Assembly: GCA_963781785.1 (NCBI GenBank)
Contig: CAWAHD010000002.1
Coordinates: 4,216,001 to 4,280,000 of the forward strand
Direction of reading: 5' to 3'
Source of the DNA: CAWAHD01 sp963781785
GTDB lineage: Bacteria; Planctomycetota; Planctomycetia; Isosphaerales; Isosphaeraceae
DNA length: 64,000 nucleotides
Positions 16,394 to 24,984 of the stretch are shown one piece after another; position 1 is the stretch's first letter; the number at the start of each line of letters is the position of its first letter. The notes below the pieces were generated by a model that saw only the letters and a program-made list of their open reading frames with translations, did not search any database and was not told the origin of the DNA. A program made the position numbers and the translations under genes.

Positions 16394-16954
16394 TCAGTTC
16401 GTCCTCCCGCGCTCAACGTCGGGTGATCCACCGATTCTACCGAGAATATCGAGATTCGAGCGATAAGTCGTCTGGAAATCCTTGCGGAGCGCTGCCAGGC
16501 GATCCCTGAGCTTATCGGTTTCCGCGATGAGCTCCTGGACGTTTGATTTGCCCTGGGCCAGCGCCTTCGTTTCCCCTTGCAACTCGATATTCCGGTTCTC
16601 CAAGGCAGTCTGAGCACCTTTGACCGTTTCCTGGACAGTGGCAAGCTGATACTGGATTCGCAACAGGGTTTCCAGGATCTGAGACTTGGTCTTTTGGATG
16701 TTGGTTTCACGGGCGCGGAGCACGCTGAACGTAAGATCGATCTGCGTTCGCACCTCAGACGTGCTGTCGATCAGCGAGGCGATGTCAAGCTGTGTTTTGG
16801 CCAAATCGGTCTCGAGTTTTTCGATTTCGACTTGCTGTGCGTGAAGCTTGGTGTTGAAGTTGGTGTTCAGTCGAGAGATCCCGGCGGAGAGGACGACCCA
16901 GACGACGATCGTCAGCATGACCAGGATAGTCAGGACTTTTCCCGCGGTGGACAT
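16394..16954 (-). CDS. Membrane-anchored coiled-coil protein
   Basis: The start ATG 16954 (MSTAGKVLTILVMLTIVVWV) is supported by a GGGAGGG ribosome binding site; an upstream ATG at 17020 adds a soluble leader without support. One N-terminal membrane helix is followed by about 150 residues of continuous coiled coil, rich in Gln, Glu, Lys and Leu (EIEKLETDLAKTQLDIASLI), and a disordered tail. I know no named family. Its stop is 15 bp upstream of the lipid-kinase-like gene, so it leads a probable three-gene envelope operon with kdsA. Confidence 0.75.
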   Translation of the reverse strand: MSTAGKVLTILVMLTIVVWVVLSAGISRLNTNFNTKLHAQQVEIEKLETDLAKTQLDIASLIDSTSEVRTQIDLTFSVLRARETNIQKTKSQILETLLRIQYQLATVQETVKGAQTALENRNIELQGETKALAQGKSNVQELIAETDKLRDRLAALRKDFQTTYRSNLDILGRIGGSPDVERGRTN

Positions 16955-17263
16955 CAGACCCTCCCGACCTGGGGCGAAGACTTGGCCGATCGCGCCGCCA
17001 CGATCGGCGGCGTAGATCATCTCGATTCACCCGTCGGCTCGGTGACGAGCCGACGGCAACGGGATTCTGGACCCCCGACCACCAGCCGGTGCGGATGAAG
17101 TCCATACGATTCAACCTAATATACCTCTCTTCTCAACCTGCTGCCAAGCACGTGGTACGAGACTTCACCGGTTCGTATCAGGTTTGACGGCTTTGCGGGC
17201 TCCGCCGTAGAATCGGGATTCTGTTTCAGACCCGGGAGGACTGAGCGGGGGAGCCTTGCTGCG

Positions 17264-18415
17264 TTGCCGGCTCTACGCATCCCTCACGCATCCAAAGCAG
17301 GCAGCACCCTGCCCTGGGGCAACGAAACCGCACATCCGCTAACGGGATTGGAGACCTTGACATTGCCGCCATCGCGCCCCACCTACCAGGTGACGGAGCT
17401 CTTGGGGGACGGAATCGGCTCCGAGCTCTCACGGGCGATCCATCGGTTAGCCGAGTCGCTGCCGATCCGATTGGAATTTCAAGCGGTCGATTTGTGCCTC
17501 GAGAACCGCAGAGCCTGTGGAAATACGGTTTTCGATGAAGCGGTTGACATGATCATGGCAACCCGGGTGGCTCTCAAGCATCCTACAACCACTGCCGGGG
17601 AGAGTCCGAACGCGATTCTCCGCACGCGGCTGGAGCTATCGGTGATCCACCGGCCGGTCTACACGATTCCGGGTGTTCCAACCAACTTCCGCCGGGAACT
17701 CGACCTGGACATCGTGCGGGTCGCAACGGGCGGAACTTACGACGATCCAGGGCGGATGATCGGCCGGGACGGCGCCGTCAGCCTGCGGATCGTCGAGCGC
17801 GGCCCGGTGCGCGAGGCCGCTCGTTATGCCTTCAGCCTGGCCCGAAAGACAGGAAAACGGGTTACGAGCTCGTCCAAATACACGATTCAGAAGGCAACCG
17901 ACGGACTCTTCGAGCAAATCACCCAGGAGGTGGCAGGACAGTTTCCCGAGGTGCCGCACACACTGGAACTCTTTGATGCATTGCTCGGCAAGGTGATCAT
18001 GGCGCCCGAGAAGTTTCAGATCGTTCTGGTTTTGAATGAATATGGCGACTTCCTCTCTGATATGGCCTGCGGCCTTGCCGGCTCGCTGGGGTTGGGCGCC
18101 AGCGCCAACCTGGGCTTCGACCCGGCGGCTGTGGTGCGAGTTGCGCTTTTCGACGCGGCGCACGGAACGGCGCCAGACATCGCCGGCAAAAACCTCGCTA
18201 ACCCAACCGCGATCTTTCTGGCCTTGTCGCTCCTGTTGTACCAGCTTGGCGAAATCAGTATCGGCCAAGCCGTGAAGAACGCGACGCTGGACCTGCTGCG
18301 TCAGGGTGTACGCACCCGCGACCTGGGAGGCAGCGAGTCAACCGAGAGTTTCACCGACGCCGTGGCCACCGAGATCGGGCGCCGTCTGGCACCCCCACCT
18401 CAAAACCGCCCGTGA
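17264..18415 (+). CDS. Isocitrate / isopropylmalate dehydrogenase family protein
   Basis: This is a beta-decarboxylating dehydrogenase of the IDH/IPMDH family, which oxidises isocitrate or 3-isopropylmalate with NAD(P). It shows the N-terminal ELLGDGIGSELSRA, the substrate-binding SPNAILRTRLELSVIHRPVY, the catalytic Lys region SSKYTIQKATDGLF, the metal-binding LNEYGDFLSDMACGLAGSLG and the nucleotide-site FDAAHGTAPDIAGKNLANPTA. HGTAPDIAG resembles NAD-dependent isocitrate dehydrogenases more than LeuB. There is no ATG before the core. TTG 17264, 17348 or 17357 could start it, the later two with GGGA or GGAG nearby, so the first 28-31 residues are doubtful. Confidence 0.88.
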   Translation: MPALRIPHASKAGSTLPWGNETAHPLTGLETLTLPPSRPTYQVTELLGDGIGSELSRAIHRLAESLPIRLEFQAVDLCLENRRACGNTVFDEAVDMIMATRVALKHPTTTAGESPNAILRTRLELSVIHRPVYTIPGVPTNFRRELDLDIVRVATGGTYDDPGRMIGRDGAVSLRIVERGPVREAARYAFSLARKTGKRVTSSSKYTIQKATDGLFEQITQEVAGQFPEVPHTLELFDALLGKVIMAPEKFQIVLVLNEYGDFLSDMACGLAGSLGLGASANLGFDPAAVVRVALFDAAHGTAPDIAGKNLANPTAIFLALSLLLYQLGEISIGQAVKNATLDLLRQGVRTRDLGGSESTESFTDAVATEIGRRLAPPPQNRP

Positions 18416-18466
18416 AACCGAACCGTCCGGCTCCGGAGCCACCACCACGCGAGCATTGCCCCTGCC

Positions 18467-18982
18467 ATGCAGCCGCCGTTTAAGATATCGATCGCGACGC
18501 TGATGAGGCTAGTTGCCATGGTTGCGGTAGAGCTTGCGCTCTTCCAAGGTGTTTTTGCGATCGTACTCATACCACCGGTGACAATGGCCGTTGTGCTGCT
18601 TAACCTGGGGTTGATGTTCGTATTCGCCCGGAATTCCTTTCTGGCGGATCGCATAGTCGGAATGCTGATGGGAGGGCTCATCGGCCTTTTCCTCTCGGTC
18701 GCCTACTACCTGACGGCTCGCCCTCCGACACCCGACCTCGGAGTACTCGGGCTGCTATTGCGTGGCTGGTTTTCAAATCTGGCGGCGTCTCAGCCGGATC
18801 CGGCAGGAGGATTCGCCGTGACTCTCCGGTGGGCCGCCGGCTCAATGTTCGTGGTTGAATCCGTCGTGGTCGACCTGATCGGTTTGGCGATGATTTGGGC
18901 CGGGGGTTCGATCGTGCTGCGATTGCGCGGCGACGGCCGCGGCGTCCCGGTGGTCGAGCCAGTGAAAACTACCCGCTCTTGA
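18467..18982 (+). CDS. Multi-pass membrane protein of unknown function
   Basis: The product is 171 residues with about five hydrophobic segments: 8-35, 38-53, 61-80, 121-140 and 145-155. The N-terminus MQPPFKISIATLMRLVAMVA has the FRISIATLM-like pattern seen at the start of many small planctomycete membrane proteins. There are no catalytic motifs. It follows the dehydrogenase gene by 51 bp and may be in its transcript. Confidence 0.65.
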   Translation: MQPPFKISIATLMRLVAMVAVELALFQGVFAIVLIPPVTMAVVLLNLGLMFVFARNSFLADRIVGMLMGGLIGLFLSVAYYLTARPPTPDLGVLGLLLRGWFSNLAASQPDPAGGFAVTLRWAAGSMFVVESVVVDLIGLAMIWAGGSIVLRLRGDGRGVPVVEPVKTTRS

Positions 18983-19061
18983 CGACTGCGCCTCTCACTC
19001 CGTTGTAATCACCCCCTTGGCCGGCTCATCCTGATCGATTCCTCATCGAGACAGACTGCTG

Positions 19062-21752
19062 ATGGCCATTGACGAGCCCTCCCCGGATCTGCCAGAGACG
19101 ACCTCACCAGCCACTCTGACCGCACCCCGCTCAAGGCGACGAGCCCCGACGGCCGGCCAGGTCTTGGTGGTCACGAGCGTGATGTTCACGTTCATCTCGT
19201 TCTGGCGTACCGCGGCGATTGTCCTTTGCGACCTGGCAAGCACGGCCTACTACATCGGGGGGATCGTCGAGTCCCAGATCGGCAAGGCCGCGCCGTGGTT
19301 CATCCTGGCGGTCATGCTGTTCAGTTACGCGGTGCGCAGTATTTACATCGAGAGCTGCGCCATGTTCGTGCGCGGCGGGGTGTACCGCATTGTCAAGGAG
19401 GCGATGGGAGGAGGACTTGCCCGGCTGGCAGTCTCGGCGCTTCTTTTTGATTACATCCTGACCGGGCCGTGTAGCTCGGTGACGGCCGGACAGTATATCG
19501 TCGGTCTGCTCAACGACCTCTTTGCTCTGGGAGCGGATAGCCCGCTCATCGTTCACAAGAATGCACTCTCGGCGGCGATTGCGATCCTGGTGACCATTTA
19601 CTTCTGGCGGGTAAACACCAAGGGCATCCACGAATCGAGCGACCGGGCTCTCAAAATCATGTTGGCGACGACGGTCATGGGCGTCGTGATGATCGTCTGG
19701 TGCCTGGTCACGCTGGCCGTCCGTCCGGAGAAGCAACATCTGCCACCCACGGTGCCCGACCTCTCGAAGAAAGTGGATGCTGACGGTAAGCCGGTACCCG
19801 ACCCGTTCGGCAAGCAAGTCGATCCCCTGGGCTTCATCGGCGAGACTCCGCCGGGACAAGCCCTGCGGCCCGAACGGATCCAGGGCTCGTGGCTCAGCCT
19901 GATCGGTGTGATCGGCATCGTCCTGTCGTTCGGCCACTCGATCCTGGCAATGAGCGGTGAGGAGACGCTCGCTCAGGTCTATCGCGAGGTCGAAAGCCCC
20001 AAGCTCAAAAACTTCAAACGCGCTGCGCTCGTGGTCTTTCTCTACAGCCTGCTGTTCACGTCGCTGATCAGCTTCTTTGCCGTGATGATCATTCCAGACG
20101 GCGTGCGGATGTCTCGTTACAGCGGGAATCTGATCGGCGGTCTGGCGATGAATGTCGTCGGGCCCCAATGGGCACGATTGATCCTCAATGGTGCGGTGGT
20201 TGTCGTCGGCTTCCTGATTCTTTCGGGCGCGGTGAACACGGCGATCGTTGGGTCCAACGGCGTGTTGAACCGCGTGTCCGAGGACGGCGTCCTGCCCGAT
20301 TGGTTCCTCAAGCCTCATCCTCGTTACGGCACTTCGTCCCGGCTGATCAACCTCGTTGTTGCGCTTCAAGTCTTTACGATCCTTTGCAGCCTGGGCGACG
20401 TGCTCACCCTCGGCGAAGCTTATGCTTTTGGCGTCGTCTGGAGCTTTGTTTTCATGTCGATGTCAATGCTGGTCTTGCGGTTCAAGCGACCGGAGCCCCG
20501 GGAATACGAAGTGCCGTTCAACATCCGGATCGGTCGCTTTCACCTGCCGGTGGGTATGACCTTGATATTCTTGGTCCTGACTGTCGCAGCGATCGGCAAC
20601 CTGCTGACCAAGGAGGTCGCCACCATCACTGGAGTGGCGTTCACTGTCGGCTTTTATGCGATTTTCTGGCTGAGCGAACATGAGCATCGGCGCCGCATCG
20701 GCGCCCCTGCTTCCGAACACGAACACCTCGAGCAGTTCAATCAGAAACAGTCCGAACAGCTCAGCGTGCAAGCGCTGAATCTGACAAAGCCTTATCGCAA
20801 ACTGGTGGCGATCCGCTCGCCCTACAACCTGGGGATGCTCGAGCGCTGCCTGGCCGAGACCGATCCCGAGACGACCGAGGTCGTGGTCATGACCGCATCG
20901 GTCGTTCCTTTGGGCTCGGCGGACATGGAGCCAACGATCACCACCAACGACCGTCAGCTCTTGACCGCGGTGGTCAACCTGGCAGAGCATGCCGGCAAGC
21001 CGGTCAAACCGCTCATCGTGCCGACCAACGAGCCGTTCTTCGCGATGGCCCGCGCCGCCAAGACCATCGGCGCTCAGGAACTGATCATGGGCCCGTCGAA
21101 CAAGTTCCGAGCCGAGGATCAGCTCGATCAGGTCGCGCTCTACTGGCTCAACGTGTGCGGCCCCGAGCCCGAGCCGTTGTCGATCCGGGTCCTGGGCAAG
21201 AATCGCGACGTCCGCCTGGATATCGCCGGCGGCAGCCAGATCCCCAAGCCAGGTGCAGCGGGCGCCGAAGCGGCTTTGATCCTGGCGGAGCTGCGGAAGA
21301 GCTGGCACGGGGTCGAACGGCTGCTCCTGGCCTATGACGGCAGTCCGTTGAGCGCTGACTTCCTGGACACGGTGCTGAGCTTTCTGGACCCAGCGATCGC
21401 TGTCACCTTGATCGACGTCGCCGAGAATGGGGCAGCCCAAGACGGGACCGACTCCACCGAGGAGGCCAAACTGATTGTCGAGCGCGGGTCTGAACGGGCG
21501 CGAGCCCTGGGACGGGACGTCCAGTGGCGGGTCGCGCGGGGTGAAGCCGGTCCGGAGATCGTCCGGACCGCCATCGAAGGTAAGTTTGACGCCATCTTCA
21601 TGAGCCTTCGGGGCGTGTATCGCCGCGGCGATACGACAGCCTTCGCTTCGAACACTCGCTACGTCCTCGAGCACGCGCCGTGTCGGGTCATCCTGGGATT
21701 CGCCCCCAAGTCGATTCCCGCTCCTCCTGCTGAGGACAGGCCGCTGGCCTGA
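19062..21752 (+). CDS. APC-superfamily amino-acid permease fused to UspA domains
   Basis: Residues 30-545 form an APC-type transporter with about twelve membrane helices. A first-helix segment (VLVVTSVMFTFISFWRTAAI), the helix containing LIGVIGIVLSFGHSILAMSG and the loop GSNGVLNRVSEDGVLPDWF are typical of amino-acid/polyamine permeases. A soluble insert at 225-280 is unusual. From about residue 590 a cytoplasmic tail carries two universal-stress-protein-like folds (KLVAIRSPYNLGMLERCL and RLLLAYDGSPLSADFLDTV). UspA domains bind ATP or AMP, so the tail may gate transport by energy state; this is inference. The substrate is not predictable. The frame is intact over 896 residues. Confidence 0.85.
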   Translation: MAIDEPSPDLPETTSPATLTAPRSRRRAPTAGQVLVVTSVMFTFISFWRTAAIVLCDLASTAYYIGGIVESQIGKAAPWFILAVMLFSYAVRSIYIESCAMFVRGGVYRIVKEAMGGGLARLAVSALLFDYILTGPCSSVTAGQYIVGLLNDLFALGADSPLIVHKNALSAAIAILVTIYFWRVNTKGIHESSDRALKIMLATTVMGVVMIVWCLVTLAVRPEKQHLPPTVPDLSKKVDADGKPVPDPFGKQVDPLGFIGETPPGQALRPERIQGSWLSLIGVIGIVLSFGHSILAMSGEETLAQVYREVESPKLKNFKRAALVVFLYSLLFTSLISFFAVMIIPDGVRMSRYSGNLIGGLAMNVVGPQWARLILNGAVVVVGFLILSGAVNTAIVGSNGVLNRVSEDGVLPDWFLKPHPRYGTSSRLINLVVALQVFTILCSLGDVLTLGEAYAFGVVWSFVFMSMSMLVLRFKRPEPREYEVPFNIRIGRFHLPVGMTLIFLVLTVAAIGNLLTKEVATITGVAFTVGFYAIFWLSEHEHRRRIGAPASEHEHLEQFNQKQSEQLSVQALNLTKPYRKLVAIRSPYNLGMLERCLAETDPETTEVVVMTASVVPLGSADMEPTITTNDRQLLTAVVNLAEHAGKPVKPLIVPTNEPFFAMARAAKTIGAQELIMGPSNKFRAEDQLDQVALYWLNVCGPEPEPLSIRVLGKNRDVRLDIAGGSQIPKPGAAGAEAALILAELRKSWHGVERLLLAYDGSPLSADFLDTVLSFLDPAIAVTLIDVAENGAAQDGTDSTEEAKLIVERGSERARALGRDVQWRVARGEAGPEIVRTAIEGKFDAIFMSLRGVYRRGDTTAFASNTRYVLEHAPCRVILGFAPKSIPAPPAEDRPLA

Positions 21753-21796
21753 TACCCTCTCGATCAGTGCCGTCCCACGGTCTCGTTTTTCCTCCG

Positions 21797-22144
21797 TCAC
21801 TCCTCCCCGGCGAGCCGCCGTAATACCCGTCCCCACTTGCGCGGCAGCCGGCTCCTACCAAACTCGGCCAGCCGCGGAACGAACTGGTTCCATGTGAGCA
21901 CCGTCAGGCAGGTCGCCTCCTGTAGGATCGCCACCAGTACCTGTTTACGATAGATTCCCAAAACGGCGATCGCACCGCTCCCGGGATTACGTCCCAGGCG
22001 ACGCGTCCGAGCCAGGACACAGCGGAATTCCTGCGCCGCCATGCTCGGCTCGGCCGCGAACCGCTCCACGAACCGCTCAAGCGCGTGTCGCGTGAGCCGC
22101 ACCGAGCTATAGTCGCGCTGTCCGGCGGACGTGCCCATCTCCAT
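21797..22144 (-). CDS. Small basic protein of unknown function
   Basis: ATG 22144 has GAGGG just upstream; GTG 22171 and ATG 22138 are alternatives. The core VRLTRHALERFVERF followed by GAIAVLGIYRKQVLVAILQE looks like a small alpha/beta domain with an N-terminal helix holding His and Arg, similar in outline to DUF4258/BrnT-type toxins. I cannot confirm that family. No antitoxin-like partner is adjacent, so it may be a stand-alone nuclease-like or RNA-binding protein. Confidence 0.5.
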   Translation of the reverse strand: MEMGTSAGQRDYSSVRLTRHALERFVERFAAEPSMAAQEFRCVLARTRRLGRNPGSGAIAVLGIYRKQVLVAILQEATCLTVLTWNQFVPRLAEFGRSRLPRKWGRVLRRLAGEE

Positions 22145-22282
22145 TTCGCCCTCGCGGCAGTCGACACTCAATTCGTGGCCATGATCGATGCCGGCGGCGG
22201 CCGAGGCTTACTCCCGGGCCAGCGACGTCCGATCAAGACGTCAAAGGAAGGCGTGAACGCCAATCGCATGCCGCAGGGCGGC

Positions 22283-23338
22283 TCAGTCGACTTTGCCCGT
22301 AGCCGCCCAGATCACTCCCCGGCGCATCCAGCTTCTGAAATTGGGGTCAGCCATCGCCTCGGTGTCGTGGCCCAGCACGTTCTCATATACTCGCCCTTTA
22401 CCATAGGTATTGACCCAGATGACCGGTTCATCCTTGTCGGTGCCCCGAGGCTTCTTTGGGTCGGAATAGGCTGTCGCCAGGACCACGCTACCCGGCACCA
22501 TCACGGAATTCTGATACAGCTCGTCGATCGCATGATCGAACTGGGCCGGAAGGCCCTCGGAGATCGCGTGGTTGACGTCGGTTTTCTTGACCGTGAAAAC
22601 GTGCTTGGGCCCGTGGAATCCCTTGGATCGCCAGCCGCCGGCAATCGCTCTCTCGAACTCGTCCCAGTTTGGATTCGTGAACGCACTCGAGGCGTGGTGG
22701 AAGACCACCAGCCCCTTGCCGTCGTGCACGGCCTTGAGGAATGCCTCCTTGTTGGCCTCGGACCAGTGGCTCTCGGGCGTGCCTCTGGGAGTGTCCTTGT
22801 AATTCAAGAGCAGCACGTCATACTTGGAAAGATTATCATCTGTTAGATCTTTCGACGGGGTCGTCGTCACGTCCACATGAATCCGACCCCCGTCGCCGAG
22901 GATCTCTTTCAAGACGGCCGTGGTATCCTTCCAGGCGTGGCCATGATCTCCCGTGATGATGAGCAGCTTGATCGGTGCGGATTGAGCTTGCCCGGTATTG
23001 CCCGCAGACCCCGACGCGGCAACTGTTTGCCGGGGTTCTGCGACGTCGTCCAGGGCGATTGGCCCGAAGACCGGGACGGCCATGTCGAGGCCGTCGGTAA
23101 GGTTGCAGTAGGGGTCCAGGCCGTAGCCGTACCATAGCCACGCCTTCTCGGGAACCCGGCCCGTGAGCTTGAGAACGACGGTGTCTCGGGCCCTGCCGAC
23201 GCACGCCTCGAAAATCAACGGGATGTTCGTTCCATCCTGCTTGCGGATCGAGAAGCCAGCGATGTGCCGCTCGGGCTTCAAGCCGAAACCGCTCGCCTCT
23301 TCGGAACTCGGCGCCACGCTTCGCATTCCCCCGCCCAT
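22283..23338 (-). CDS. ThuA-like domain, C-terminal part of an esterase-ThuA protein
   Basis: Residues 1-95 continue the beta domain of the upstream esterase (DGTNIPLIFEACVGRARDTV, YGYGLDPYCNLTDGLDMAVP). Residues 122-351 form a ThuA-like (class I glutamine-amidotransferase-like fold) domain: IKLLIITGDHGHAWKDTTAV, YDVLLLNYKDTPRG, GLVVFHHASSAF, HGPKHVFTVKKTDVNHAISE, GKGRVYENVLGHD and FRSWMRRGVIWAATGKVD. ThuA-like domains occur in planctomycete carbohydrate-use proteins; their chemistry is poorly known. The ATG at 23338 is incidental. The frame opens earlier, and one indel near 23350, inside a Gly/Met repeat, breaks it from the esterase part. Confidence 0.85.
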   Translation of the reverse strand: MGGGMRSVAPSSEEASGFGLKPERHIAGFSIRKQDGTNIPLIFEACVGRARDTVVLKLTGRVPEKAWLWYGYGLDPYCNLTDGLDMAVPVFGPIALDDVAEPRQTVAASGSAGNTGQAQSAPIKLLIITGDHGHAWKDTTAVLKEILGDGGRIHVDVTTTPSKDLTDDNLSKYDVLLLNYKDTPRGTPESHWSEANKEAFLKAVHDGKGLVVFHHASSAFTNPNWDEFERAIAGGWRSKGFHGPKHVFTVKKTDVNHAISEGLPAQFDHAIDELYQNSVMVPGSVVLATAYSDPKKPRGTDKDEPVIWVNTYGKGRVYENVLGHDTEAMADPNFRSWMRRGVIWAATGKVD

Positions 23339-24723
23339 TCCATTTGCGCACGCACCATCCCACCCATTCCGCCCGCGCCTCCGCCCATCCCACCCGCGCC
23401 TCCGCCCATGCCTCCCATTCCACCTGCGCCGATCCTCCCGCCGGCGATTCCGCCCGAGAACGACGGATTCGCCGCGCTCATGTTGACCCCTTTGAACTTC
23501 ACGACCAGCGTGTTGTTCGGGCCATCGGTCACGCGGTCGAGCGTCGGCGTGGTTGCCCCGAGTTGCCCGAACAGCTCTCGCTCGGCGATCCGCGCCAGCC
23601 GCTCTCCGGCGCGCTTCATGCCTTGCGTGCCGACGTGGATGCCATCGTCCAGCTCCAGATCAATGACGGAGACGACGGCCGTGTTCGGCACGCGTTCGGC
23701 GATCAGGCGCTGGGCTTGCTGCACGGCGTTCCAGCCCTTGGGATCGGCGCCCGAAATGAACCGGCCGATCTGGACGTAGTAGAATGGCAGCTCCGGCTGG
23801 CCCAAATCGGCGCGAACTGCGGCGATGAAATCGGTGAACGCCTTGGGATACGTCTTCCACGCGCTGCTCTGCCCCAGCGAGTCGCTCTCGCCTTGATACC
23901 ACAGCACCCCCTTGACCTTACCGCCGGCGAGATTGACCTGCCGCAACATCGAGCCATAAAGGCTGTGACCCCCCTGCCCCTTCTTGGCCGGGTTCCACTG
24001 TTCCATGCTCGTCCCGCCGTGGGCGCAGGCGACCAGGCCAATCGGAACGCCGGTCGACTCGACCATCGCCGACGCGAACGGCAAACCCAGCCCGGCGCCT
24101 TTCCTTCGCGTTTTGTGTGTTTGCACCGCCCGGGAGGAACGGGTGTTGGGATCGCCCGAGTGGACCGGGTCCGGCGAGTCGATCAGCCAGTGTAAAGGCT
24201 CTTCGGCGGTGCTCCACTCACCATTCATGCCCAGAAGCATGACACGGGGATGCGGTGGAGTCACATTAACCAGATTGCCCACCCCTTCCATGTTCGACTG
24301 GCCCGCCAGCACCCAGAGGTCTCCCACGTAGATATCGCTGGCCTCCGCAGTCTTGGCGTTTGCACCCTCCCCGAACTGACAAGTGATCGTGTATGGACCG
24401 CCGGTCGGCACGCCGACGAGCTTGGAGTCAACGACCTTTCCCTGGAACACAAAACCCCCGCTGTGGATCTTTGCATTGACGAGCTTATCTGCCTTCTGGT
24501 TATCAGCGAGGCTGATGGGGATTTCCGCCCGGCCGTTGGCGTCTCGCTGGTACACGCGACTGGCGACGGGCTCCTTGAGCTTGACCGCTGGCGAGCCTGG
24601 GAAGGGCATTGTCCCGCCGATGCCACCAAATTGAGCCCGTAGCGGCGAACCCATCGAGGCGAGCCCGAAGGCCATGAATGCCATCAATCCCATGGAAGGT
24701 GAGAAACGTCGTGATCGTGACAT
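23278..24723 (-). CDS. Secreted sialate O-acetylesterase (SASA) domain, N-terminal part
   Basis: ATG 24723 (MSRSRRFSPSMGLMAFMAFG) follows GGGGAG and starts a signal peptide ending near LRAQ. An N-terminal beta region is followed by the SASA domain with nucleophile Ser in VLAGQSNMEGVG, the blocks GLVACAHGGTSMEQW and VLWYQGESDS, and the Asp/His region DDGIHVGTQGMKRAGERLA. Such enzymes remove acetyl groups from sugars in the periplasm. A (M/G/A)-rich run (GGMGGMGGGAGGMGG) follows, after which this frame ends in unrelated residues. The true continuation is the beta-ThuA frame of the preceding entry. Repeat slippage in the Gly/Met run is a natural explanation for the break. Confidence 0.88.
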   Translation of the reverse strand: MSRSRRFSPSMGLMAFMAFGLASMGSPLRAQFGGIGGTMPFPGSPAVKLKEPVASRVYQRDANGRAEIPISLADNQKADKLVNAKIHSGGFVFQGKVVDSKLVGVPTGGPYTITCQFGEGANAKTAEASDIYVGDLWVLAGQSNMEGVGNLVNVTPPHPRVMLLGMNGEWSTAEEPLHWLIDSPDPVHSGDPNTRSSRAVQTHKTRRKGAGLGLPFASAMVESTGVPIGLVACAHGGTSMEQWNPAKKGQGGHSLYGSMLRQVNLAGGKVKGVLWYQGESDSLGQSSAWKTYPKAFTDFIAAVRADLGQPELPFYYVQIGRFISGADPKGWNAVQQAQRLIAERVPNTAVVSVIDLELDDGIHVGTQGMKRAGERLARIAERELFGQLGATTPTLDRVTDGPNNTLVVKFKGVNMSAANPSFSGGIAGGRIGAGGMGGMGGGAGGMGGGAGGMGGMVRAQMEWAGECEAWRRVPKRRAVSA

Positions 24724-24984
24724 GGCTGGATCAGCTCCCCGGTGAAAGCCCGCGAAAGACCGCACGACTGGCTGCGACGCACTTGACCGCGCCGGTGGGC
24801 GACACGGTGGACCGTCGCGGCGGCCGAAGCCGGCTGGCCGAGCTTGATCGGCCCGGCTCCTGCACGCTGTTTCTCGATCGTACTCGGCGCGCCAGGGTGG
24901 CGAAAGAGTGTGGAACGCGGACGCATAGGACAGAACAGGTTCTCCGTGCTCTCCAGACAAGCCTCTCGCAGAGGTGCGGCATGG

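Noticed and set aside
19131..20369. Minus-strand 412-aa frame, rich in Arg, Asp, His and Gln
   Set aside because: Antisense to the APC permease. Its composition mirrors hydrophobic codons read backwards.
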